From: Rhodococcus pyridinivorans
Lineage (GTDB): Bacteria; Actinomycetota; Actinomycetes; Mycobacteriales; Mycobacteriaceae
Reading direction: 5' to 3'
Assembly (NCBI RefSeq): GCF_900105195.1
Contig: NZ_FNRX01000002.1
Location: 1,736,001-1,800,000, forward strand
DNA: 64,000 bases
A program made the position numbers and the translations under genes. How positions within the stretch are numbered: position 1 is the stretch's first letter; each line of letters opens with the position of its first letter. Below the pieces are notes generated by a model. It was not told the DNA's origin, ran no database searches, and worked only from the letters and a program-made list of their open reading frames with translations. Below are positions 41,491 to 51,912 of this stretch, one piece after another.

Positions 41491-41865
41491 ATGCCAACCA
41501 TCAATCAGCTGGTCCGCAAGGGCCGCCGCGACAAGGCCGCCAAGGTCAAGAGCGCGGCGCTCAAGGGCAGCCCCCAGCGTCGCGGTGTGTGCACTCGCGT
41601 GTACACCACCACCCCGAAGAAGCCGAACTCGGCTCTCCGTAAGGTCGCCCGTGTGCGCCTGACCTCCCAGGTCGAGGTCACCGCCTACATCCCCGGTGAG
41701 GGCCACAACCTCCAGGAGCACTCGATGGTGCTCGTGCGTGGCGGTCGTGTGAAGGACCTCCCGGGTGTGCGCTACAAGATCATCCGCGGCTCGCTCGACA
41801 CCCAGGGTGTCAAGAACCGCAAGCAGGCCCGCAGCCGCTACGGAGCGAAGAAGGAGAAGGGCTGA
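41491..41865 (+). CDS. rpsL: 30S ribosomal protein S12
   Basis: 124-residue decoding-centre protein. [15 protein letters not shown] and [14 protein letters not shown] keep Lys at the two classical streptomycin-resistance positions (43 and 88 by M. tuberculosis numbering), so the protein looks streptomycin-sensitive. First gene of the str operon; the TGA stop overlaps the rpsG ATG by one base. Confidence 0.98.
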   Translation: MPTINQLVRKGRRDKAAKVKSAALKGSPQRRGVCTRVYTTTPKKPNSALRKVARVRLTSQVEVTAYIPGEGHNLQEHSMVLVRGGRVKDLPGVRYKIIRGSLDTQGVKNRKQARSRYGAKKEKG

Positions 41866-42335
41866 TGCCACGTAAGGGTCCCGCTCCCAAGCGTCCGCTG
41901 ATCGCCGATCCGGTCTACGGTTCGCCGCTGGTCACCCAGCTGGTCAACAAGATCCTGCTGGACGGCAAGAAGTCCACCGCCGAGCGCATCGTGTACCAGG
42001 CGCTCGAGCAGGCTCGCGAGAAGACCGGTACCGATCCGGTCGTCACCCTCAAGCGCGCGCTCGACAACGTCAAGCCCGCCCTCGAGGTCCGCAGCCGTCG
42101 CGTCGGTGGTGCCACCTACCAGGTGCCGGTCGAGGTTCGCCCCGGTCGTTCCACCACGCTCGCGCTGCGCTGGCTGGTGACGTTCTCGCGTCAGCGTCGC
42201 GAGAAGACCATGGTCGAGCGGCTCGCCAACGAGCTCCTCGACGCGAGCAACGGCCTCGGCGCCTCCGTGAAGCGCCGCGAGGACACGCACAAGATGGCTG
42301 AAGCCAACAAGGCGTTCGCGCACTACCGCTGGTGA
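41865..42335 (+). CDS. rpsG: 30S ribosomal protein S7
   Basis: 156-residue primary 16S rRNA-binding protein of the small-subunit head. Standard length with [19 protein letters not shown] at the start and [15 protein letters not shown] in the core. Its start codon shares one base with the rpsL stop. A 12-bp hairpin follows before fusA. Confidence 0.98.
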   Translation: MPRKGPAPKRPLIADPVYGSPLVTQLVNKILLDGKKSTAERIVYQALEQAREKTGTDPVVTLKRALDNVKPALEVRSRRVGGATYQVPVEVRPGRSTTLALRWLVTFSRQRREKTMVERLANELLDASNGLGASVKRREDTHKMAEANKAFAHYRW

Positions 42336-42341
42336 GTCGTC

Positions 42342-42382
42342 GCCGACCGGGAGATGCCGTCATCACGGACCTCCCGGTCGGC
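42342..42382 (+). other. Hairpin between rpsG and fusA
   Basis: Perfect 12-bp stem (42342-42353 with 42371-42382) with a 17-nt loop that can itself pair (CCGT/ACGG). Within an operon and without a T-run, so probably an attenuator or processing signal. Confidence 0.55.
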
Positions 42383-42481
42383 TGCTCGCACAACTGTGTC
42401 GGTCCCGTAAAGGCCGGCTGACAACACAAGAACATGTGGTCCGCACCCAAGGACCGACACGAGCTACGAGCGGGGTTACCT

Positions 42482-44584
<2,103 letters not shown>

Positions 44585-44676
44585 CCTCCGGGTTATCCCT
44601 CGGTCACCTGCACGACCAAGTAATACAAACCGCACTGCTGCATACAGCAAGCAACAACAGTCCAGGAGGACATCCA

Positions 44677-45867
44677 GTGGCGAAGGCGAAGTTCGAGCGG
44701 ACCAAGCCGCACGTGAACATCGGCACCATCGGTCACGTCGACCACGGCAAGACCACCACCACGGCTGCGATCACCAAGGTGCTTGCCGACAAGTTCCCCG
44801 ACCTGAACGAGAGCTTCGCTTTCGATCAGATCGACAAGGCACCTGAGGAGAAGGCTCGTGGTATCACGATCAACATCTCCCACGTCGAGTACCAGACCGA
44901 CAAGCGCCACTACGCGCACGTCGACGCCCCGGGTCACGCGGACTACATCAAGAACATGATCACCGGTGCCGCCCAGATGGACGGCGCGATCCTGGTCGTG
45001 GCGGCCACCGACGGCCCGATGCCCCAGACGCGTGAGCACGTGCTGCTCGCTCGCCAGGTCGGCGTTCCCTACATCCTCGTCGCCCTGAACAAGGCCGACA
45101 TGGTCGACGACGAGGAAATCCTCGAGCTCGTCGAGATGGAGGTGCGCGAGCTCCTCGCTTCGCAGGAGTTCGACGAGAACGCTCCGGTCGTCCCGATCTC
45201 CGCTCTCAAGGCTCTCGAGGGTGACGAGAAGTGGGTCCAGTCGATCGTCGACCTCATGCAGGCCGTCGACGACTCCATCCCGGACCCGGTCCGTGAGACC
45301 GACAAGCCGTTCCTCATGCCCGTCGAGGACGTCTTCACCATCACGGGTCGTGGCACTGTCGTCACCGGCCGTATCGAGCGTGGCGTGATCAACGTCAACG
45401 AAGAGGTCGAGATCGTCGGCATCCGCCCCGATTCGACCAAGACCACGGTCACCGGCATCGAGATGTTCCGCAAGCTGCTCGACCAGGGCCAGGCCGGCGA
45501 CAACGTCGGTCTCCTCGTCCGCGGCATCAAGCGCGAGGACGTCGAGCGTGGCCAGGTTGTCGTCAAGCCGGGCACCACGACTCCCCACACGGAGTTCGAG
45601 GGCCAGGCCTACATCCTCAACAAGGAGGAGGGCGGCCGCCACACGCCGTTCTTCAACAACTACCGCCCGCAGTTCTACTTCCGTACCACGGACGTGACGG
45701 GCGTTGTGACCCTCCCCGAGGGCACCGAGATGGTCATGCCCGGTGACAACACCGAGATGTCCGTCAAGCTGATCCAGCCGGTCGCCATGGACGAGGGCCT
45801 CCGCTTCGCGATCCGCGAGGGTGGCCGCACCGTCGGCGCCGGTCGCGTCACGAAGATCATCAAGTAG
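44677..45867 (+). CDS. tuf: Elongation factor Tu
   Basis: 396-residue GTPase delivering aminoacyl-tRNA. G1 GHVDHGKT (residues 19-26), DAPGH and NKAD motifs are intact; a normal length and the expected start [23 protein letters not shown] upstream of the GTG is a strong ribosome-binding site. The last codons (IIK-stop) are duplicated as tandem DNA copies downstream. Confidence 0.98.
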   Translation: MAKAKFERTKPHVNIGTIGHVDHGKTTTTAAITKVLADKFPDLNESFAFDQIDKAPEEKARGITINISHVEYQTDKRHYAHVDAPGHADYIKNMITGAAQMDGAILVVAATDGPMPQTREHVLLARQVGVPYILVALNKADMVDDEEILELVEMEVRELLASQEFDENAPVVPISALKALEGDEKWVQSIVDLMQAVDDSIPDPVRETDKPFLMPVEDVFTITGRGTVVTGRIERGVINVNEEVEIVGIRPDSTKTTVTGIEMFRKLLDQGQAGDNVGLLVRGIKREDVERGQVVVKPGTTTPHTEFEGQAYILNKEEGGRHTPFFNNYRPQFYFRTTDVTGVVTLPEGTEMVMPGDNTEMSVKLIQPVAMDEGLRFAIREGGRTVGAGRVTKIIK

Positions 45868-45917
45868 GCACCGCCTACGGGATCATCAAGTAGGCACCGC
45901 CTACGGGATCATCAAGT
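45855..45917 (+). repeat. 26-bp tandem repeat of the tuf 3' end
   Basis: Unit 45855-45880 (covering the last three codons, the stop and 14 further bases) is repeated exactly at 45881-45906, with an 11-base partial third copy at 45907-45917. Each full unit can form a 6-bp hairpin GTAGGC-ACC-GCCTAC. Confidence 0.9.
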
Positions 45918-45933
45918 GAGCTAGTCCTCACTG

Positions 45934-45979
45934 ACGCTCGAACGGCGTCCACCCTCCGGGTGGGCGCCGTTCGGCGTTT
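45934..45979 (+). terminator. Terminator of the str operon/tuf
   Basis: 16-bp stem with one G-T pair (45939-45954 with 45958-45973), extended outward by four base pairs past a bulge and followed by TTTC. Confidence 0.85.
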
Positions 45980-45994
45980 CTGGATCACAAGCGA

Positions 45995-47158
45995 TCAGCC
46001 GACGATCTCCTTCAGCTGGTTTGCCACGGGGGTCACCGGTTCCTCCCCGTCGGCCGTCGGGATGTCGCTGTTCACGGCGGCGACGACCACGGCCCGGCGC
46101 TCGGGCAGATATCCCACGTAGGTGTTGAAACCGGGGAGTTCGCCCGTGTGGCCGAGCCAGCCGTTCTCGATACCGAGCCCGAGGCCGTAGGCGCGCGTGT
46201 CGGTCGCACCGGGGACGTCGAACAGGAACGAGTCGAGACGGAGCTGCTGCATCTCGGGGGAGAGGATGCCCTCGCCCGTCCCGAGGGCCGTGCCCCACAG
46301 TTCGAGGTCGTCGACGGTGGAGATCACCGCGCCGGCCGACCATCCCCACGACGGGTTCCAACCGGTCGCATCGGCCGTCTGCCCGTCCGGCTGTCCCTGT
46401 TCGGTGATCCCGTACAGGTGCGGTGACGCGATGGCCGCGTCGGTGGGCATGACGGTGTCGGCCATGCCCAGGGGCTCGAAGATGTTCGCCCGGAAGTACT
46501 CGTGCAGGCTCTGCCCGGAAACCTGCTCGACGACCAGCCCGAGCGCGATCGTGTTGGTGTTGGAGTACTCGAACCGCTCCCCGGGAGCGAAGTTCGGTGC
46601 GTCACCGCGTACGTAGTCGAGGAGTTCGTCCGGGGTCCACGGTGCCTCCGGATCGTCGAAGAGTTGCTGCTGGAATTCCTCGTCGAAGGTGTAGCTGGGG
46701 ATGCCGCTCACCATCGAGGCCAGCTGACCCAGGGTGGCGACGTCGCCGTTCGGCAGGCCCGGCACATAGCCGCCGATCGGATCCTCCAGCGACAGGCGGT
46801 CGTCCTCCGCCAGTTGCAGTAGAGCGGTGATCGTCATCGTCTTCGTGATGCTGCCGATGCGGGTGTGGTCGTCCGGGCCGGGTTCCTCCGATCGATCCGC
46901 ACCGATCGTGCCGGACGAACCGGTCCACTCGTATTCCGGGGTGACCACGCGCGCAACGACTCCCGGAAAGCCGACTTCCTCGCGGACGCGGTCGAGCACG
47001 TCCTGGAATTCGTCGGCGGGCGCCGCGCCGGTAGCGGTCGCATCGGTCGCGGTCGCTTCGGACGTTGCGGCGAGCGGTGATTCGCTCGAGGTGTCGTTGC
47101 CGCAGGCGGCCGCGACGGTGAGGATCACGGCGGACAACACGATCGGTAGTCGACGCAC
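45995..47158 (-). CDS. Serine hydrolase lipoprotein (class C beta-lactamase-like)
   Basis: 387-residue secreted lipoprotein (lipobox AAAC, Cys19) with the penicillin-binding/beta-lactamase class C fold (Beta-lactamase family, esterase EstB/D-Ala-D-Ala carboxypeptidase relatives). Nucleophile motif SITK (Ser103, Lys106), second motif YSN (Tyr198-Asn200), and HTG (residues 337-339) in the KTG position. A Thr/Ala-rich linker follows the lipid anchor. Whether it acts on peptidoglycan, esters or antibiotics is open. It converges on tuf. Confidence 0.9.
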   Translation of the reverse strand: MRRLPIVLSAVILTVAAACGNDTSSESPLAATSEATATDATATGAAPADEFQDVLDRVREEVGFPGVVARVVTPEYEWTGSSGTIGADRSEEPGPDDHTRIGSITKTMTITALLQLAEDDRLSLEDPIGGYVPGLPNGDVATLGQLASMVSGIPSYTFDEEFQQQLFDDPEAPWTPDELLDYVRGDAPNFAPGERFEYSNTNTIALGLVVEQVSGQSLHEYFRANIFEPLGMADTVMPTDAAIASPHLYGITEQGQPDGQTADATGWNPSWGWSAGAVISTVDDLELWGTALGTGEGILSPEMQQLRLDSFLFDVPGATDTRAYGLGLGIENGWLGHTGELPGFNTYVGYLPERRAVVVAAVNSDIPTADGEEPVTPVANQLKEIVG

Positions 47159-47281
47159 AGCACTCTCCTCGGTCGAGACGACGGTGTGAGAACGGCAGTG
47201 ATCAGTATGTGCCGTTCGGCAGGACGTCGGGTCTGTTTTTCGAACCCGGAGATGAGCGCGTCGTACACGATGCGCCGTGCG

Positions 47282-47914
47282 TCAGGCGCTCTCGATCGCG
47301 GCGAGGAGCATCCGCGCCGTCACCGCGATCATCCGGGTCCGATCGGATCTCCGGGGCCGCAAGAGGGCGATCCGTGAACACAGGCTCGCCGTCGCTCCCA
47401 TCACGATGAACACGAGATCGTCGAGTGCTGCGTCGTCGAGATCGGGTCGCAGCCGCGCCGGGATGATGCGTCCGAGCGGCCGCAGCGGACCTTCGACCTC
47501 GGCCCACGCGAGTCCGAACTCGATCTCCTCGGAGGTGTACGACACCCGGAGCACCGCGGCGTGTTTCTCGAACGCGGCGGTGAGGCTTTCCACGACCGTC
47601 GCCATGGCGTCCTCCGGCTGCTGGTCCATCGCCCGCCCGATGGCGGTGGACAGCGAGGTGGTGATCGCGTGGACGGCGGTCATGCGGAGTTCGTCGAGCA
47701 CGGCGTCGACGTCGGGGAAGTATCGGTAGACCGTTCCGATGCTCACGTGGGCGTGCTCGGCGAGTGCCGTGGTGCTGATCCGCGCGGTGGGGCTGCGCTC
47801 GAGCAACTCGTACGCAGAGGTGAGGAGCAACTTGCGGGTGTCGTGACTTCGCTGCTGCACAGGACGCTTTCGAGGGATTCTGCCTGCGGTTCTGTTGCCG
47901 CGCGGGGAGCTCAT
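47282..47914 (-). CDS. TetR-family transcriptional regulator
   Basis: 210 residues with TetR helix-turn-helix (ISTTALAEHAHVSIGTVYRYFPDVDAVLDEL) preceded by a basic tail. The start at 47914 is chosen because it leaves a 45-base intergenic gap to the divergent oxygenase gene; longer frames would run into that gene. A TACTAT box lies nine bases before the start on its own strand. It probably represses the divergent gene. Confidence 0.9.
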   Translation of the reverse strand: MSSPRGNRTAGRIPRKRPVQQRSHDTRKLLLTSAYELLERSPTARISTTALAEHAHVSIGTVYRYFPDVDAVLDELRMTAVHAITTSLSTAIGRAMDQQPEDAMATVVESLTAAFEKHAAVLRVSYTSEEIEFGLAWAEVEGPLRPLGRIIPARLRPDLDDAALDDLVFIVMGATASLCSRIALLRPRRSDRTRMIAVTARMLLAAIESA

Positions 47915-47959
47915 GAAAAGTGAATAGTAAGTGAGGATTCCTCGTGTTTCCATGGATGC

Positions 47960-49135
47960 ATGGAGCGACACATCCCACGTGATCTCGTCAACGCCGACCT
48001 TGCGGTGCGCCGATACGCAGATCTCGGCGAGCGCTGGCTCGACGGCATGTGGCAGGCCGACCCGCCGGCCGACGCCGTGGTGAACGACGACTTCGGTCCG
48101 AACTCCGCGACGGCTGCCGTGCGCGTCGCACTCACCCACGGTGTCGAGGCGGTCCCCGACGCACCCGAATCCCTGCGAGAGCTGTTCGCCTTCCTCGACG
48201 ACGAACCCGCCTGGGTAGACCACGACCGCATCGACAACGCCGCCGACGCGCTCGTTCGGCACACGCCGATCCTCGGCATGGTGCTCGGTGCTGCCTCGCT
48301 GCTGCGCGGTGCCGGAAACTTCATCGCCGGAAAGCCTCTCGCACTGACGGGCCGCTATGTGAGTCAGCCGGCCGTGCGGTCGGTCGAGGTCGGGGAGTGG
48401 TTACGGCACGTCCTCACTCGCGGCGGAATGCGCCGCGACGGAGGCGGATTCGCGTTCACGGTGCGGGTGCGCCTGATCCACGCCCACGTGCGCAAGGGCA
48501 TTCTCGCGAGCGGGGTGTGGGACGAGGACGCCTGGGGAGTGCCGATCCCGCAGTCGTACATGGCGCTCACGATGGCCGAGTTCGGGCACATCGCGGTCGA
48601 GGCGATGCAGATCCTCGGGGTGCGCTTCACCGATCGCGAACTCGACGACATCTACCACCTGTGGCGCTACGTCGGGCACGTGATCGGGATAGGCGAGGAA
48701 CTGGGCCTGCGCACCGAACGCGATCACATCGCGGTCGAGGACCTGTACCGGCTCACCTCGCCCGGCCCCAGCGACGAGGACCGGGATTTCGTCACCGCGC
48801 TGACCGAGCAGTATCTCGTCCCGGAGCTGGCCAACCTGCTGCCGGGCACCGCACCGATCCGGACGACGGTCGCCCGCACGGTGATGCACTCGCTGCAGCG
48901 GGTGTTCATCGGCGACGCCGACGCCGACGCCCTGCACATCCCCGACAGCCCGCTCAAGCACGTCCTCGGACGCGTCGGGCCGCTGCTCGCGCTCGTCGAC
49001 CGCGTCCAGGAATTCCGCTATCCGGACCTCGAACGCACCACACAGCGGGCGTACAAGGTGCGCGACGTGGCGATGGACCGGATGCGCGTGGACTACAGCG
49101 TCGAGCACGACCTCGTGGACGCGGCCCGAAGCTGA
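47960..49135 (+). CDS. DUF2236 / MpaB-family oxygenase
   Basis: 391-residue member of the DUF2236 (oxygenase MpaB) family, which includes the haem-b rubber dioxygenase Lcp. The conserved segment FTVRVRLIHAHVRKG and the later FGHIAVEAM contain the His and Arg residues expected near the haem. There is no signal peptide, unlike secreted Lcp, so an intracellular substrate is more likely. It is divergently paired with a TetR gene and ends at a bidirectional terminator. Confidence 0.82.
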   Translation: MERHIPRDLVNADLAVRRYADLGERWLDGMWQADPPADAVVNDDFGPNSATAAVRVALTHGVEAVPDAPESLRELFAFLDDEPAWVDHDRIDNAADALVRHTPILGMVLGAASLLRGAGNFIAGKPLALTGRYVSQPAVRSVEVGEWLRHVLTRGGMRRDGGGFAFTVRVRLIHAHVRKGILASGVWDEDAWGVPIPQSYMALTMAEFGHIAVEAMQILGVRFTDRELDDIYHLWRYVGHVIGIGEELGLRTERDHIAVEDLYRLTSPGPSDEDRDFVTALTEQYLVPELANLLPGTAPIRTTVARTVMHSLQRVFIGDADADALHIPDSPLKHVLGRVGPLLALVDRVQEFRYPDLERTTQRAYKVRDVAMDRMRVDYSVEHDLVDAARS

Positions 49136-49179
49136 GCCGCCCCGGGCCGGATGGGTTCCGGCCCGGGGTGGGTGGGCTC
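49134..49179. terminator. Bidirectional terminator between the DUF2236 and amaP genes
   Basis: Perfect 12-bp GC stem (49140-49151 with 49157-49168) flanked by a further GAGCC/GGCTC pairing. It begins within the DUF2236 stop and reaches the amaP stop. Confidence 0.8.
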
Positions 49180-49741
49180 AGTGGACGTCCACAGCCGGGT
49201 CGAGATGTACCAGGACCTGCGTCGCCACGTGCGCCCCGCCGAGAGCGCGCGCGACCCGCTGGGCGGCATCCTCCGCAGCTTCCGTCAGCTCGGTGACATC
49301 GATGGTCGGGTCGGCGTGCACCACCACCGAGAGCGTCGGCAGGTGGCGTTCGACGACCGCGCGTCCGCGCACGGCCCGCACGCCCGGCAGGGCGGCGAGT
49401 TCGGCTGCCACACCGTCGACGACGGGACCGAGTTCGACACCGAGGGTGGCGTCGGTGACCTGGTCGTAGAGCTGCACGGTCGACGTGCGCCGGCGCGACA
49501 GGTTGACAGCGAGCAACGCGATGCCGAGCACGAGTCCGCCCGCGAAGACCGACCACAGGGCCGGTGTCCACCACGACTGGTCCGGGACGTCGGTCACGCG
49601 GGGACGGTCGAGACGCGAGAGTTGCTCTCGAGCTAGGGGAACCTGCCACACCCACGCCAGGGCGAATGCGCCGGCACCGGCGAGGGCGAGGCCCGCCAGG
49701 AAGGTGACGAGCCGATTCGCCAGCACGGTACGGAGTTTCAC
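49178..49741 (-). CDS. Alkaline shock response membrane anchor AmaP-like
   Basis: 187 residues: two N-terminal membrane helices (VTFLAGLALAGAGAFALAWVW and LWSVFAGGLVLGIALLAVNL), then a cytoplasmic domain like that of AmaP, the membrane anchor of Asp23. GTG 49741 overlaps the stop of the preceding gene by four bases (GTGA). Last gene of a five-gene Asp23 cluster read leftwards. Confidence 0.8.
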   Translation of the reverse strand: MKLRTVLANRLVTFLAGLALAGAGAFALAWVWQVPLAREQLSRLDRPRVTDVPDQSWWTPALWSVFAGGLVLGIALLAVNLSRRRTSTVQLYDQVTDATLGVELGPVVDGVAAELAALPGVRAVRGRAVVERHLPTLSVVVHADPTIDVTELTEAAEDAAQRVARALGGAHVATQVLVHLDPAVDVH

Positions 49742-50745
49742 CGCGCCACCTCCACCACGAGTTCGACGGGGTCGGCGAGCGCCGCGAGGTTCGGGGCGAC
49801 CGCGCCGCGCACGGACGCGGTGATCTCGTCGACCGGTGTCTCGTCCTCGATCGAGATGCGCACCACGGCACGGCGACGGTCGACGACCGTGCGGGCCGTG
49901 CGCACGCCGGTGAGCGCGGACGCGTGAGCGCTGCACATGCGTGCGACGTCCGTGCGCCGCATCCACACCGTGGGCACCGGCCCCGCGACCTGCAGCGGCA
50001 CATGCGTCCGGCGGCGGGGTTTGAGGGCGACGACGATCAGGACGATCCCGAGGACGAGGCAGACGCCCGCGACGGGTGCGAGCCAGGTGTGCCAGTGCAG
50101 ACGGCCGAACCACTCGAAGGAGTTGCGCAGCCACGGGGCACCGCCGTACGTCCCGTTGACGATGAGCAGTTCCCGGGCGGCGACGAACGACAGGGCGAGC
50201 GCCGCGATCGCCACGATCGCGGCGGCGGGTGCGGCCGCGGGCGGCGCCAGCGGTGGCAGGGGAGCGACGGTGGGGATGTCGGGATGCGGAGTGGTCCGCG
50301 CCGCGACGATGTCGGATTCCAGGTACTCGACGGGTGGCTGCGCCTCGTCGGTCTCGCCGTCCTCGACGAGCGCGGTCGCGACGATGAGCACGTTGAGTTC
50401 GCTGATCCGCATGCCCGTCAGGTCGTTCAGCTGGCGTTCGACCGCGTCGTGGACCCGGCGGGTGAGCATCGCCGCGTCGTACGGCCATTCGGCGGCGATG
50501 TAGAGATTCACCGCGACGGCCTTCGCGCCGGTGGTGACGTCGGCCCGGGGCAGGTCGCGGCCGGTGAGACGCAGGATCCCACCTCCGCTGTGCCGCACCA
50601 CACCGGGAACGCCGAGCGCGGCAGCCGCGGCGATGCGTTCGATCGCACGGTCCTTGACGACAAGGCTGCCGCGTTCGCCCGGGGGAACGACCCCGGTCCC
50701 GGTGTCGTCGGATGTCCCGACGTCGGACGCGGTGGGATCAGCCAC
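49738..50745 (-). CDS. Asp23/Gls24 domain protein fused to DUF6286 membrane domain
   Basis: 335 residues. The N-terminal ~120 residues are an Asp23/Gls24 domain (ERIAAAAALGVPGVVRHSGG ... VHDAVERQLNDLTG). A Pro/Ala linker, two membrane helices and a C-terminal cytoplasmic domain of the DUF6286 type follow. It thus combines the soluble envelope-stress domain and its membrane anchor in one chain. Overlaps its neighbours on both sides. Confidence 0.78.
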   Translation of the reverse strand: MADPTASDVGTSDDTGTGVVPPGERGSLVVKDRAIERIAAAAALGVPGVVRHSGGGILRLTGRDLPRADVTTGAKAVAVNLYIAAEWPYDAAMLTRRVHDAVERQLNDLTGMRISELNVLIVATALVEDGETDEAQPPVEYLESDIVAARTTPHPDIPTVAPLPPLAPPAAAPAAAIVAIAALALSFVAARELLIVNGTYGGAPWLRNSFEWFGRLHWHTWLAPVAGVCLVLGIVLIVVALKPRRRTHVPLQVAGPVPTVWMRRTDVARMCSAHASALTGVRTARTVVDRRRAVVRISIEDETPVDEITASVRGAVAPNLAALADPVELVVEVAR

Positions 50746-50932
50746 GGCCCCGACTCCTCAACAGGGCGCCGAGGTCGAGGTGGCCGTCGCGATGGGCGCC
50801 GATCGCGGCACCGAGCGCGCCGAGCAGCACGGCGAACAGCAGACCGCTGAACCCGCCGATGATGCCGGCGAGGGCCAGGAGCAGCCCCGCGAGGAGTCCG
50901 ACGACGGTGTTGCTGACGGGTGTGTGGTTCAC
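50738..50932 (-). CDS. Small DUF2273-like membrane protein
   Basis: 64 residues, almost entirely two membrane helices (VVGLLAGLLLALAGIIGGFSG, LLFAVLLGALGAAIGAH) with an Arg-rich tail. Small proteins of this type accompany Asp23/AmaP genes. Overlaps both neighbours by a few bases, so it is translationally coupled. Confidence 0.75.
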   Translation of the reverse strand: MNHTPVSNTVVGLLAGLLLALAGIIGGFSGLLFAVLLGALGAAIGAHRDGHLDLGALLRSRGRG

Positions 50933-51240
50933 GATGGGGCTCCTTCTCGTTCACCGGCGTGGACATCTTCGATGGTCACTTGGACGGGGACGTCCACCAG
51001 CGGGGACACCCGGACGCGGACGGCGTCGGCGACGGCCGGGAGATCGGCGGGGATCCGCACGACGATGTGCACCGCGCACAGCTGATCGGTCAGCCGCACA
51101 CCTTCGACCCGTCGGCCGGGCAGATAGGTGGCGACCTCCCCGAATGCGCCGCGGTGCAGACCCACGACGCCGGGAACGGACAGCGCGGCGTCCGCCACCA
51201 GGTCGGCCGCATTCGCCTGCGCTGCTGATCCGGGGTTCAC
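50929..51240 (-). CDS. Asp23-related protein
   Basis: 103 residues, a short Asp23/Gls24-like domain (AADLVADAALSVPGVVGLHRG, then VVRIPADLPAVADAVRVRVSP). Overlaps the preceding Asp23 gene and the following small membrane protein by four bases each. Probably a partner in one envelope-stress complex. Confidence 0.72.
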   Translation of the reverse strand: MNPGSAAQANAADLVADAALSVPGVVGLHRGAFGEVATYLPGRRVEGVRLTDQLCAVHIVVRIPADLPAVADAVRVRVSPLVDVPVQVTIEDVHAGEREGAPS

Positions 51241-51698
51241 TGCACGCGGGGTTTGGCGTCGTCGGTGAGGGCCGCGGCCTCTTCGTGGAGCATCACGTCG
51301 AAGACCGTGATGTTGACCTCGGTGACCTCGAGTCCCGTCATGCGTTCGACCGCAGCGATGACGTTGTGCCGGATGGCGACGGCGAGTTCGTGCAGCGCGA
51401 CGCCGTATTCGGCGACGATGCCGATGTCGATCGCGGCCTGACGTTCACCGACCTCGACGGCGACACCCTGTCCGTGGTTGATGCGCGCACCGGGGATGCG
51501 GTCGCGCAGTGCGCCCACGACGCGGGCGGTGCCGGCGCCCACCTCGATGACGCCGCTGATCTCGCGGGTCGCGAGCCCCGCGATCTTGGCCACCACCGCG
51601 TCCGCGATGATCGTGCGGCCCTGCGGGTCGGCGGATCCGGAGGAGGTTCCGGCGCCGAACTGTATGCGGCTGATACCTGCGCCGCTGTCGCTGGTCAT
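51237..51698 (-). CDS. Asp23/Gls24 family envelope stress response protein
   Basis: 153 residues, complete Asp23/Gls24 domain: IADAVVAKIAGLATREISGV, then QAAIDIGIVAEYGVALHELAVAIR and VEVTEVNITVFDV-like end. In staphylococci Asp23 coats the membrane through AmaP and affects envelope-stress responses; the same role here is inference. First gene of the five-gene cluster. Confidence 0.88.
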   Translation of the reverse strand: MTSDSGAGISRIQFGAGTSSGSADPQGRTIIADAVVAKIAGLATREISGVIEVGAGTARVVGALRDRIPGARINHGQGVAVEVGERQAAIDIGIVAEYGVALHELAVAIRHNVIAAVERMTGLEVTEVNITVFDVMLHEEAAALTDDAKPRVQ

Positions 51699-51912
51699 GA
51701 GGGGCTCCCAGGTAGGTGTACCGGTCGTGTTCCGTGCTCGATCCTGTGCTGGATCCCATTGTCCTCACGGTGCCTCGAACTCTAACGGCCGACGTAGGTC
51801 TGTCACCCGTCGTCGCTGTTTGGTAAGAACGTGGGACGCGGAGTGGGATGCATCACTACCGCGCGGAACGCGCATGCGTGTCACAACAGACGAAGCGAAG
51901 GATGGGCCGAGG

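Noticed and set aside
41600..41790. Streptomycin-resistance change in rpsL
   Set aside because: Both key lysines are present.
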